From: Tubulanus polymorphus
Taxonomy: Eukaryota > Nemertea > Palaeonemertea > Tubulaniformes > Tubulanidae
Direction: 5' to 3'
Assembly (NCBI RefSeq): GCF_964204645.1
Contig: NW_027437473.1
Coordinates: forward strand, 1 to 64,000
DNA: 64,000 nucleotides
Shown here: in pieces, positions 49,304 through 59,876 of the stretch
Position numbering within the stretch: position 1 is the stretch's first letter
Layout: every line of letters begins with the position of its first letter
The notes under the pieces: generated by a model
Database searches by the model: none
Seen by the model: the letters and a program-made list of their open reading frames with translations, nothing else
What the model was told of the DNA's origin: nothing
Translations under genes and position numbers: made by a program

Positions 49304-51062
49304 AAAGTGAATAAAATCACGGGTTTTCTGATATTTTGAACTCCTCGTGATTTGAACTGGAAATCAGAAGTGTTTTTAATTTTTCAGGGATTTGAAACTG
49401 TGTTCGATGTTTGAACTGTTTATCTTGTAAATTAAATAAACTCATCTCCTTCCAATTAAATACATAAAAACATCCAATAATAAATTTTCTTTGACAAAAA
49501 ATGTGGAACTCTGGATTTTGTGTTTCACACTCAACGCTACAGAATAAATTCGATATCTTCCGATACAGATTCAATGACCTTCAGTAGAAAATGAGAAACA
49601 TCTCGTGAAATGTGTCAAAATGTCCACGTGACGCGTGGGTCCCATCGAAACCGGTTTCATCTAGTTTACATTACGCATATTTCGTACCAATTTGCCAATC
49701 ATCGACGAGTATGACTAATTATGCGTCCTATCATTAATGAGGATGTTTTGGAAGGTGGACCCGGTTTTAGCGGCAAACTCAATTATTCAATTTTCAAATT
49801 AAATCATTTTGCTATTAGAGATGTGTGATTTATACCGATATATACTTCATGCAGTTCAGAATGGATTGATATCTTCACTAGAGTCACCGCGCAGTTTATA
49901 GAGCGAAGATGGATTATGACCAGTGACCCCAATAGTTAGATAATAATATGAAATATGAAGCTTCATTGTGTTCGACAATTCTTGTCGTTCGCGCAGATTA
50001 TTACATCTGGGTGTCTTGTATATGTTCGCACCTGGAGGTTATCGCGATGGTGTATGGTTTACCAGTCTGGACAGTGAGGTGCTCAAACTGTCTCCCGTAA
50101 ACAATTAGACACCTCTTGTGAACATATTACGATTTATTCTGAATGTTATCTCGCTGAAACGAAAGATAAACCGTTCTCAAAAACTGAGCCGTTACTGGAA
50201 ATTCAATGGAATTTGAATGTTTTCTTGTTCAGGATTTATTTGGAATGAAATCGCGCTCAAACTAGTTCCGGATTGATATAAACTGTGCTCAATAAACTGA
50301 ACTTTTATCAAAAAACACAAGGATTCAAATTGACTCAAGGATAATCATTCATACATTACACACACAAGATTGGATAAACTGTAAGTTAGAAAAAACATTA
50401 ACAGCTGAAATTATGTTTTATAGGTTTAGTTAGTTATTAGGAACTTACTCGGTGAGTTAGTAAGTTAAAGAAATGCATGAAAATTAGTACAATTTCCAAC
50501 GAAATGTGTAAGTTTAAGTAAAGGAATTTGGGTGCTATTTGCAACAGGGTCCTGTGGAGTCTCTGGGTCTCTGGTCTTGCAGATAGAGAAAGCTGTTTGT
50601 TCATTTCGATGCCTAATATCTTTATTTTCACTAACGGTTTCACTAATGTCTCTGTCGGTCAAATAGATAAATAACAGGTTAGCCTGGCTGTATTGCGCAA
50701 TGTTGAATTCAGTTGTACATGTATCATCATCAGGGTGACCGAAACCGGTTCTGTCCAGTTCAGGTCATCATTAGCTATGCGCGCCACTTGACCAATCAGA
50801 ATTACTTATTGCGCCCCGCATCAATTATGTGGCCAATCGCCGGCCGCGATGACCAGCCGCGCACGAGCCGAGTGCAAGGCGAGCAAGGAACCCGCTTCAT
50901 TAGAATCCGTCACAATCGCGGTTTAATTTACATCATAGAACACGAAATTAAACGATAAAAAAACAATTCAGAAACGATAAAACTGATACGGATAAGATGA
51001 ACGCGATTGTTAGGTGAGTTTGTCGAGATTTCCGCATCGCAAATTTCTAGATATTTACGTGA

Positions 51063-51348
51063 AAAAGTAAGTTGATTTTCACACGTGTGAAACCCAGCAA
51101 TGTAAACGGCATATAAACTTCTACTCGTTACTTATAGACTATTCAGATACAAGGGTAGATGCAGGATTAATTTGCAGGGGGGGGGGCAACATACGTGGGG
51201 TACCTTTTCGATTACAAGGGGCACTCCCCCCCCCCCCGTAAAGCGAGTGCAGTGAGGCGCGAAGCTGTGAGGGGTTTTTGCCCGGGAAATGAATTTATCG
51301 GTATTTCGACTATGGTTGTTTGAATTTCTTCTTTGTTTTATTTTTCAG
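51063..51348 (+). other. Intron-like insertion unique to block A copy 2
   Basis: Copy 1 reads TTTACGTGAATTCACGGAA. Copy 2 reads TTTACGTGAAAAA, then GTAAGTTGATTTTC, about 285 bp, ending TTTATTTTTCAG followed by GCTTCACGGAA. The inserted part starts with a consensus 5' splice site and ends with a pyrimidine tract plus CAG. It includes a (G)10-11 run and a (C)13 run (51177-51240). No long target duplication is visible. Confidence 0.6.
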
Positions 51349-53416
51349 GCTTCACGGAACTTGGAATCGATTCAATCGAAGTTCAATTTAAATCAGGATT
51401 ATTGCGATATTACAACAAACTGCGCTCATAACAAACTGTGAACTATTATAAAAAACACGAGGATAAAAACTGACTATAATTCTGAGGATCCCTGGATTCA
51501 TACATTACACACATGATTGGATAAACTGTGAGTTAGAAAAACATTAACAGCTGAAATTATGTTTTATAGGTTAAGTTAGTTATTAGGAACTTACTCTGTG
51601 AGTTAGTAAGTTTTTAGAAAGGCATGAAAATTAGTACAATTTCCAACGAAATGTGTTAGTTAAAGTAAAGAAATTTGGGTGCTATTTGTATCAGGGTCCA
51701 GTGGAGTCTCTGGGTCTCTGGTCTTGCAGATAGAGAAAGCAGTTTGTTTATTTCGATGCCTAATATATTTATTTCAGGATCCTGTATTTTACGCTTCTAT
51801 TTCCAGGGTTTCTCTCTATTTTCAGGTGTTTTCCTTTTATTTCAGAATTTCCGTTTTTTCTAATCTTTTGTTTTATAAGAAAACGACTTTCATGTAAAAA
51901 CGTTTAGTTGAAATAAAAATGACAATTTCAGGGTCATCGCTGAGACAAGACCCCAGAAGACTAGGCCACAGAGTACGTGTCTTCACCCCCAGCACACAAC
52001 AGAGTGGCCCGATTCAGGTGCGGCCTGTATGTTCTATTTCAGTGTGAAGAACAAGACCCCCTAGTCACAGAAGATTGAATCTGAAGTTGAATGATGATGA
52101 CAGAGTGACTGAAGAATTCCGGTGTGACCTGTATAACATGTCTCTATTTCAGTATCCCCCTCCCTAACCCCTAAACCCGAGCCCGAATAGGTAGGCCGAA
52201 TATATAGGTTAGGTTAGAATAGTTAGTTGATAGATCTTTGAATTAGAACATAATTTCAGCTGTTTATATAAAATACAGTTGTTATTTCAAGTGGAACTTT
52301 TTAACAATAAAAGTTGCATTTATTTACAATTGAACTGGATTGAAAATGTTTGACAGTTTGTGAGTTAAGTGTGATTTGATTAAGATGAAGAGTTGAACTG
52401 TTGAACTCTACTTCTTATAAAATACAAATGACATTTGCAACTGGTTTCAGGTTCAGACAGCACCCCCCACCCGGTCGGGTCCTATTCCTGAGGTACCTCG
52501 GTTTCTGGTTTATTTGGTTGAATTAATTTACTGATTTTGGTCGCGCTGTTTTTGATGTCGATATTTCTCGCGTATATTTTTAGGAGACGCGGTTTTTTTA
52601 ATTGATGATTCAAATCATTGAACGATTATTATATTTAAATCATTCACACCTTGTTATTTTGAGGTCTCCTATCAAATTAATCTCGTAATAGAAGCGGTTG
52701 TTTTTGTACCAGTGAACATCAGTGTTCTATTGCAAACATAGAAATCCATTACATAAAACAGAATTAGATTCATCAATTTATTACAATTATTCTATATGTA
52801 GATTATAAATGTTGGATGTGGCTACGAACTTTTTAAGTCATCAGTTTGAAGTCATTTCGTGTTGTTTTATTTTCCTCACGCCGATTCTAGGTAGGTCTCT
52901 GTGTATTGTAATTTTGCGAGGTCTGTTCCTCCAATTTCACAACCTTCTCGTTGTCGATAAAATTAAATTTCAAAGTTTTAAAATTCACTGTTGAATTCGT
53001 TATAGTTGTGACGATAAACTCAACCAAACGACCATTTCAAATTACGTAACTGAATTAGAAATAGGCCTGAAACAAACTAAGGCTTCGATGTAAATGTAAC
53101 GACTTATCAAAATGATATTTAATTTCACTTCTTTCAGGTTTTGGTGTCTGTGAAGAGTTCACATGCTACTCATTGCTTCCTCGTAAGATGGCGGATGTTT
53201 ATAGGTTATAGGATGGATATTCTCCTCCTCCACTAGGAGGCGCTGTAGGTAAGACGCGGTACAACAATGTTGACAAAATAGAACAAATTCAGCTGATAAT
53301 TCTTGATAGCGTCGATAGAAGAGAAAGTTTTTAATTTATTTCTGGCGGTGGCAATTTAGATCAGGTCTGATTAGAAACTGTTGTAATCAGAGAATAATAG
53401 CTGGTAGTCAGCGAAG

Positions 53417-53672
53417 AGTCACCACATCTGACTGGTCACCAGTCACCGAACCTGACTGGTCACTGGTCACCACACCTGACTGGTCACTGGTCACCACAAC
53501 CTGATTGGTCACTGGTCACCACACCTGACTGGTCGCCGGTCGCCACACCTGACTGGTCGCCAGTCACCACACCTGCTGACTGGTCACTGGTCACCGCACC
53601 TGACTGGTCATCAGTCACCACACCTGACTGGTCACCAGTCACCGCACTTGACTGATCGCCGGTCACCACACT
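53417..53672. repeat. 24-bp minisatellite, short allele-like copy
   Basis: About ten units, including one 27-bp unit, at the place equivalent to 10989-12150. Confidence 0.9.
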
Positions 53673-53704
53673 AACCAGACCAACTTACAAACTCGGTCAG
53701 TCAC

Positions 53705-53775
53705 TACTGATCTATGGCCCAGTGGTCAACATGCTCGGCTGGTATACTGAGGATCGCAGGTTCGAGTCCTGCTAG
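53705..53775 (+). mobile_element. tRNA-derived SINE head in block A copy 2
   Basis: Same as 12178-12250, with B box GGTTCGAGTCC and GCTAGGGTTAGG tail. Confidence 0.65.
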
Positions 53776-54536
53776 GGTTAGGATCGAACTAGGATTAGGG
53801 TTACCAGAGCTAGGGTTAGGGAGATTTCAGAGTTATTTCTGTTCTTCCCAGCATGTCGTTTTGGTGAAGAAGGCGTAATTCATTACCGGGGGCGATCGGG
53901 TCTGATTAGAAATTGTTGAAATCAGAAAGATCATAACTTTTTGATATTTCACAAGCAAGATAAACTTGTTCGACTTTTATAAAACAGAAGTAGACCGTAT
54001 GACGTAAACATCAAGCGATTGAAATATTCACTTAACTTTTATTTAGCAAAAAATCCTCGAGATGATTTTGTTTGCTAGATTTAAGTTGTTCAATTAAACA
54101 ACTTAGTATTCAAAAATGATGGTAGTTTTGTTTTTATAATTTTCAATATAAATGGTGGGACTTACTTTTTAGAATATTTGATAACGCAATCGATGCTTCA
54201 AAAAATACCGATAGAAAAGGAGGAATTAGATATATTTATTACATAATTACGTATAATTTTCTGACCGATTAGAGGGATTGAGATCGGCCCAAGTGGAATT
54301 CTAATATGAGGAGCTAACTAAGGGCGATAGCAGCGGTAAATATCAGTAAAAATGGATGTCTAATAAAAGTTTATCGCAGTTACCCGAATATTTTAAAATC
54401 TGTGTTTAATTCTATCGTTGCGAGGAAAAATGAAATTGGTTTTTTCAAAATGAAAATTGTGAATGATTTGAAATGCGTCGTTAAAAGTTGGTTAAAACGG
54501 TTTTTGGGAGAAGGCTATCAATACTCACAGTGATCA

Positions 54537-54748
54537 GCTTAGTCGCGACCCGGATCACAGTTGTGTCGTCTCTTAGTCGCGACCCGGATCACAGTTGTGT
54601 CGTCTCTTAGTCGCGACCCGGATCACAGTTGTGTCGTCTCTTAGTCGCGACCCGGATCACAGTTGTGTCGTCTCTAAGTCGCGACCCGGATCACAGTTGT
54701 GTCATCTCTTAGTCGCGACCCGGATCACAGTTGTGTCGTCTCTTAGAC
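54537..54748. repeat. 34-bp tandem repeat, six units
   Basis: Units start AGTCGCGACCCGGATCACAG and are nearly identical to each other, while copy 1 has GATGACAG. This suggests homogenisation of each array after duplication. Confidence 0.85.
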
Positions 54749-56153
54749 CGGGCCCAGTCCATATAGAAATGGAAACTTGTGTAAGATGAGACCGGGCCCA
54801 GTCCATATAGAAATGGAAACTTGTGGTCCAATCTCCTCACAATGAAAAATGCCCAGCTCCAAATAAACACCACACAACAATCTGTATAAACTAGATGACA
54901 CAGTCTTTATTTTCAGCAGAATATATTGGGCTTGAGGGCACCATCTTTTCCAAGTAACAACTTTTCCGTACCCTTCTTTTCACAAAACAAACAACACTCT
55001 CCACCATCAAACACCCTTTTCCTCTTAACTGACTCCATTCAGCTGCATTCATCCATGGCAAAGATTTGAGACATGATTTCAAAACAACACCCATTTAATT
55101 GTCGTTTCCAAGGATATTTTGAGCAAACCTAAATTTGAATCATTAGCTGCAAATGAAGTCATGCTCATTTCATCAAAATACAATGGATTTATACGGGATA
55201 TGATGATTCCAGAACTATTTATTAGTGGTCGGACTACTAGATTTTCATTTTATTTAAGTTGTAGCTTTTTTCTCTGCCCAAAAACGGGTAGGGCGACCCG
55301 GAAAACATAGGAATCGATACCAGTATCACTTTTCTGCGACAACTCAAGATCGGACTGTAACCAAAATAATTTCATAGGCATTTTCCGCCTTGGTTACCAT
55401 GGAGACAGTCAACAATGTTGGAGTACAACCTTTAACAATATGTGCTTCCATGGTAACGGAGTTTGTTTGATGTTGATGTCCCACAGCAACAGGAAAGTCG
55501 GTTATCCATTTATCCATTAATTGAATCTAAATCTATGGTGTCATAGCAACGACGTTTCAACAATGATGGTCATTATGATTCGTCATATGAAACACGGGTA
55601 ATAAATGAATTATGTTATTATTTAGTTAACTAAAACTGATTAATATAATTCCCGTGTCTTTGCATTAACAGAAATTTTCAGCCCTGTGAACAGCGCCCAG
55701 ATTAGGTTGCTAGGCAGCAGCCAACAATATATGATTTTAAACGTTGGATTCCTGGGTTTGACAAAACATGTATAAGCGTATATATATATATGAAACCATA
55801 CTCTGCTGACGCGCAAAAGGTTAACAACCTTTTAAGGTTAATTTGCAATATATTTGACGATTTTCCTTCCTAACGAATACCTCGTATTTAGCGCCCCCTA
55901 TAGGCCGAAAGTGAAAAATCACATAGTGGCAGACAGGTGTTTCAGGGGGTGGGGGGAGTCTCACCTTTCATTTAAGCCCGGGTGCCAAGCTCTACCCAAA
56001 AATGCCCAAAGATTGGTCTTGGATAGCTGACTATATAGGTTGAGACCTTCTCTGTCCCGTACAGTGAATAAACATTGGTTAACAATAAAATAGACACGAA
56101 ATACACAATTATATAAACAATTGACTACAGCGAGCAAGATAAAAATGGTGAAT

Positions 56154-56594
56154 ATCAGATTATCTGCATTTGTTGAGATTTATTGCCATGGTGACCGCAA
56201 AATGTTTGATTTTCTCATTCGGAAAATATGACTGTGGATCATGGAATTCGGGCTCGAATACTTGTGCTGTCCAAATCAATGTTTGCAGTTGCGCCCTTCA
56301 GACGTGTGGTTTTAATGATCCTACAGTAGGAGGTAAAATCTTTGGATCAATTTTACCTCCCATCTCAACTACGGTATATTAGTCATGTTCGATGTTATAT
56401 TCAAAATGTACCAAATAATGTGGAGAAGATGTTTCAAGAAAAAGATGGTTTAAAACCTGTGAGGCAACTCAAATATATGCAACAACTATATTTGCCGAAA
56501 AAAAACACACACAAAATGAGAAAATCAAAGATTTGCGATTGCCATGGCAATAAATCTCAACAAATTCAGATTTTTTTCCGAGATAATCTGATAC
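56154..56594. mobile_element. Foldback (long inverted repeat) element
   Basis: The left arm (about 56154-56219, ATCAGATTATCT...TTGTTGAGATTTATTGCCATGG...GATTTTCTCATT) and right arm (about 56516-56594) are inverted copies with a few small gaps. The ~300-bp loop has no recognisable gene. It sits exactly where block A homology ends, so it may mark or have caused the breakpoint. Confidence 0.65.
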
Positions 56595-57006
56595 CGCGTG
56601 TAAAGTTTACTTCAATTTCCGACAATAAGATTTCACACATATATAATGTGAATTCCAAAATCTAGGCCCCAATGACCATATGGTCACTTTTTGGAAATTT
56701 GGATACAAAACGGTTGCTATGGCAACGACGGTAACAATGAAAATTGGGCAGCGGTCATTTTCGTGTTCAGGGAAGTCCACTGAACTACCCGACATGCGGG
56801 CTGCCAAGCTGTAACATGCCATACATAACAACCCACAATTCAGAAGATAAGCTCTAGGATAAACTGCGGTTTAATATCAGTTCAGTTTCTGTTGTGTTTC
56901 TAGAGAAGTGACGTTTTACAAAATGCGCGTTAGTCGATTGAATCTTATAAATCGATGAATCTACTTAATTTGCGTCACTGAGCTCCGATATCGATGATAT
57001 ATCAGA
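56595..57006. other. Unique sequence between block A copy 2 and NLR gene 3
   Basis: Not shared with the 3' flanks of genes 1 and 2. Contains an X-box (56713-56726). No gene. Confidence 0.5.
56713..56726. promoter_or_regulatory. RFX-type X-box
   Basis: GTTGCTATGGCAAC is a perfect match to the symmetrical RFX X-box consensus. Similar imperfect motifs sit in the adjacent foldback arms (ATTGCCATGGCAAT). Whether it acts on any gene here is unknown. Confidence 0.45.
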
Positions 57007-59876
57007 TTAATCAGATTCATCTGATGAATCAGATGAATCAGATGAATCTGATAATACAGATGCTGGGTAGTAAACCCCTATTATTACTCTCAGTCTTTTA
57101 TTGAGTTTTTTAAGTTCTGATATGATGTAATCTCTCGTCGTATCGGGGTCGGTGCTCCAGCAGCGGATATACAGGTCAGAAAGATGCGGAAGATTATTGA
57201 TTAATTCGACGATTAATTTGCCGAATAAATCGATATCGTGCTGTGTATTAATCAGCGCGAGTAAACCGTGAAACTTTAAACAACGAATTGATGAGACGTG
57301 TTTTAGTTGTTTAAAGATGCGATTGTTCTGTTCCGGTCTATCGAGACGGCTATCAATACGGACTTGTATCAGCTGATTTACCGCATCTGTTGATAGATAC
57401 CGAACAAGTGCGTCAACATCAGCTTCTGAACACAACACTATTTCTAATACAGTCAGCCGCGGCAGGTGATCTAGAACGCGGTGTTTTGGTAAATTAGATC
57501 CGTTAATGACAAGACGTTTTAGTTTCTGCATTGAACCGACACTATCACTCATTGCTGCACATTGATCTGTCGTTAGTTCGCGCAGTTCGCTCAGTTCGAG
57601 CAGTTCGCGCAGTTCGCGCAGTCCGCGCAGTCCGCGCAGTCCGCGCACTCCGAGCTGAATTGTTTCGATGTCTGACGATTTTATCGTGTTGTTTAAATCA
57701 TTCAATTCCTCCGAACCGATCAAATCTTTATCGAATATTACTCCAAAAAGACATAAGGTTTTCAAACTCGGAATGATGTTTATCAGCCCTCTGATTGTAT
57801 TTCTATCGAGCTGATATTCCCACAGCGATCTGAGATATAGATGTTTTATGGATGGATACGATTCGTGAATATTGACTAAAATATAACCTAAACGTTCCGC
57901 ACATATACGAGGATCAATAATCAGACTCTCCACTGTATTGTGTGTGTTAGTATCAACACTGATCAACCGCGCGTCATATTCAGTGTTAATCTCGTGACTT
58001 GTAATAATCCATTCATTATTGAGTTTCTTGTAACATTCACAAATGTCGTCGAGGTATCTACCTCGCCGCACAAACCAGTTTATACTGTTGCTCTTCTTAC
58101 ACATAGTCAAACACTGATCGGGTTTTGATGACCCGTATGTATCTAATATCATACCGTGAAGACTAGTGTTACTCGCTATGGCTGTTTCTAATACGCGGTA
58201 TTCGTCGGGTTTCAGTATCATATAACCCTTTATGTAAACTAGCTCGATCTGACATTGTTTGTGTTCGAGTATTTTTGCGAGCATGTTTATCCACGATCTG
58301 CTATAATATGCAGATACGAACAACATTTTCTGCATGTAGTGAACTATTTCACAAATGGCGTCGTCCGGCCAGTCGGCTTCATTCATGCAGATTAACAACT
58401 GATCAGATAAAACAGTTCTTTCGGATCGGAGTTCGATGTAGCGTTCGTAATCGGGGATGAGCGCCATATCTGCCGATTCCCTAGTAACCGTAACCAAGGA
58501 CTCTAACCTATCCACTATTGTGACTGCTTTTAAATGTTCATCTATTAAAGTCTTGAAAAGTTCACCGAGGCCGCGGTTATACTTGTAACGATACAGCAGC
58601 CCTGCCATGAATCTCGGGTATAATTCACCATATTTCACAAGTTCGTCCGGTAGTTGTTCAAACGCGCATTTATTCCAGGGTGTTTTCCAGGGTATTTCAT
58701 TACTGTTGTTGAATTGTACGACCGAGTGTACCGCCGCCAGAAATTCGTGCACAGATTTGTGTATGAACCGCAGCTGGACGGAGCGGTCTGATTTCCGTCG
58801 CGGCGACACCTCTTTGCATGTCAAAGCCGTCCTTTTCGATTCGTCGAGTTCAAGACGACTTTCGGTGAAGCTGTTTTGATGCTCGATGAGCGTCTCATAC
58901 GCGACTTGACAAATTTCTTTAAGCGCTTCGGAATTTCCGATATTGCGGAAAAAACATTCCTTCGACAACTCGAGGCCCTCGCGTTTACTGATTAGAAAAC
59001 ATGTCAAATCGATGTAGATATCGGTGAGTTTTGATGGTATCGTAATTTCTTCCTCGTCCATATACAGATAACGAAACATAAGTAGTATCAGCGGGTTGTA
59101 GTAGATACTGTTAAATAAAGGTGACGCTGCGTATCTAAGCTTGTCGAATAGCTGATATGGATCGCGCTTGGGGAATTTTCTCTCCAGAATTTCGATGACT
59201 TCTTTCTGTTTGAAGCCGGATATCGATACAACAGTGAATTTGGGATCAGTGACGATCATGCTGCCCCCGGACTCACGTGTTGTTATGACGATATGCGCTT
59301 TCGGTAATTCATTGGTCACGTGTACGATGTCTTTCTTCGCTTTATCACTTTTCAACTCGTCGAAGCCGTCTAGAAAAAATATCGATTTTTCTGCATTTTC
59401 CCGTAAGAATCTCTCAAAACCAATCAGCAGATTCTCTTCGATTACTCGATATAAAAGATTTTTGTAAATGTACTTATAAATACACGCGTTATCAGCGGGC
59501 AGTTCATTTAACGGTATATAGAATAACATAGGAAACTTTGCTACAAACTCCGTTGTTGATGTTGTCCAGGTTAACACTTGATTAACTACCTGAGTAGTTT
59601 TACCCATACCGGGTTCACCTACAAGGCACACGGGTTTCACATCACTCTCTTTATAAGTGAAAAGTTTCTCGAAATGATCGGGTAAAATCAATGACTGCTC
59701 CTCACTTCCTTCATTTTTCTTCGGGTTTCGTTTTTGGGCTCGAATTTTCGCGTTTTCTTGGGTGAAGAAGTCGTTTAAATTGGTGACTTCATCGCTCCAC
59801 GAAACCTCTTTGTAATTTTCATCATCGATCATTCGTTGATACGTTTCTTTCAGGTTCTTCTGAACTTGATCAACAT
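57007..59876 (-). CDS. NLR gene 3, main exon (NACHT-LRR with acidic tail)
   Basis: An intact exon of 955 residues plus a split codon after the TTTTTACAG|AT acceptor. With the 27-residue RHIM exon the product is about 983 residues. Walker A GEPGMGKT, Walker B FFLDGFDE, TTRESGG, YYNPLIL and FIHKSVHEFLAA are conserved. The LRR region contains an expanded run of RGL/REL triplets (57574-57654), short or absent in genes 1 and 2. Homology to the other copies stops near 57085, and the C-terminus continues into new sequence ending SDSSDSSDSSDESD, an acidic serine-rich tail. The frame could be read further upstream to an ATG-like start at 59940, but the splice model explains the conserved acceptor better. 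Confidence 0.9.
57574..57654 (-). repeat. In-frame 9-bp repeat in the LRR region of NLR gene 3
   Basis: About nine CGCAGTTCG / CGCAGTCCG units, coding RGLRGLRGLRELREL-type repeats on the minus strand. Gene 1 has three and gene 2 one equivalent triplet. Confidence 0.85.

Larger units (their letters stand above)
49304..56152. repeat. Segmental duplication block A, copy 2
   Basis: Co-linear with 7204-15124. Differences visible by eye: a ~285-bp insertion at 51063-51348, a 24-bp minisatellite of about ten units instead of 47, a longer 34-bp array, loss of most 55-57-bp units, and no right palindrome arm. Homology stops at GCGAGCAAGATAAAAAT, where copy 1 continues to the LINE target and this copy runs into a foldback element. 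Confidence 0.9.
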
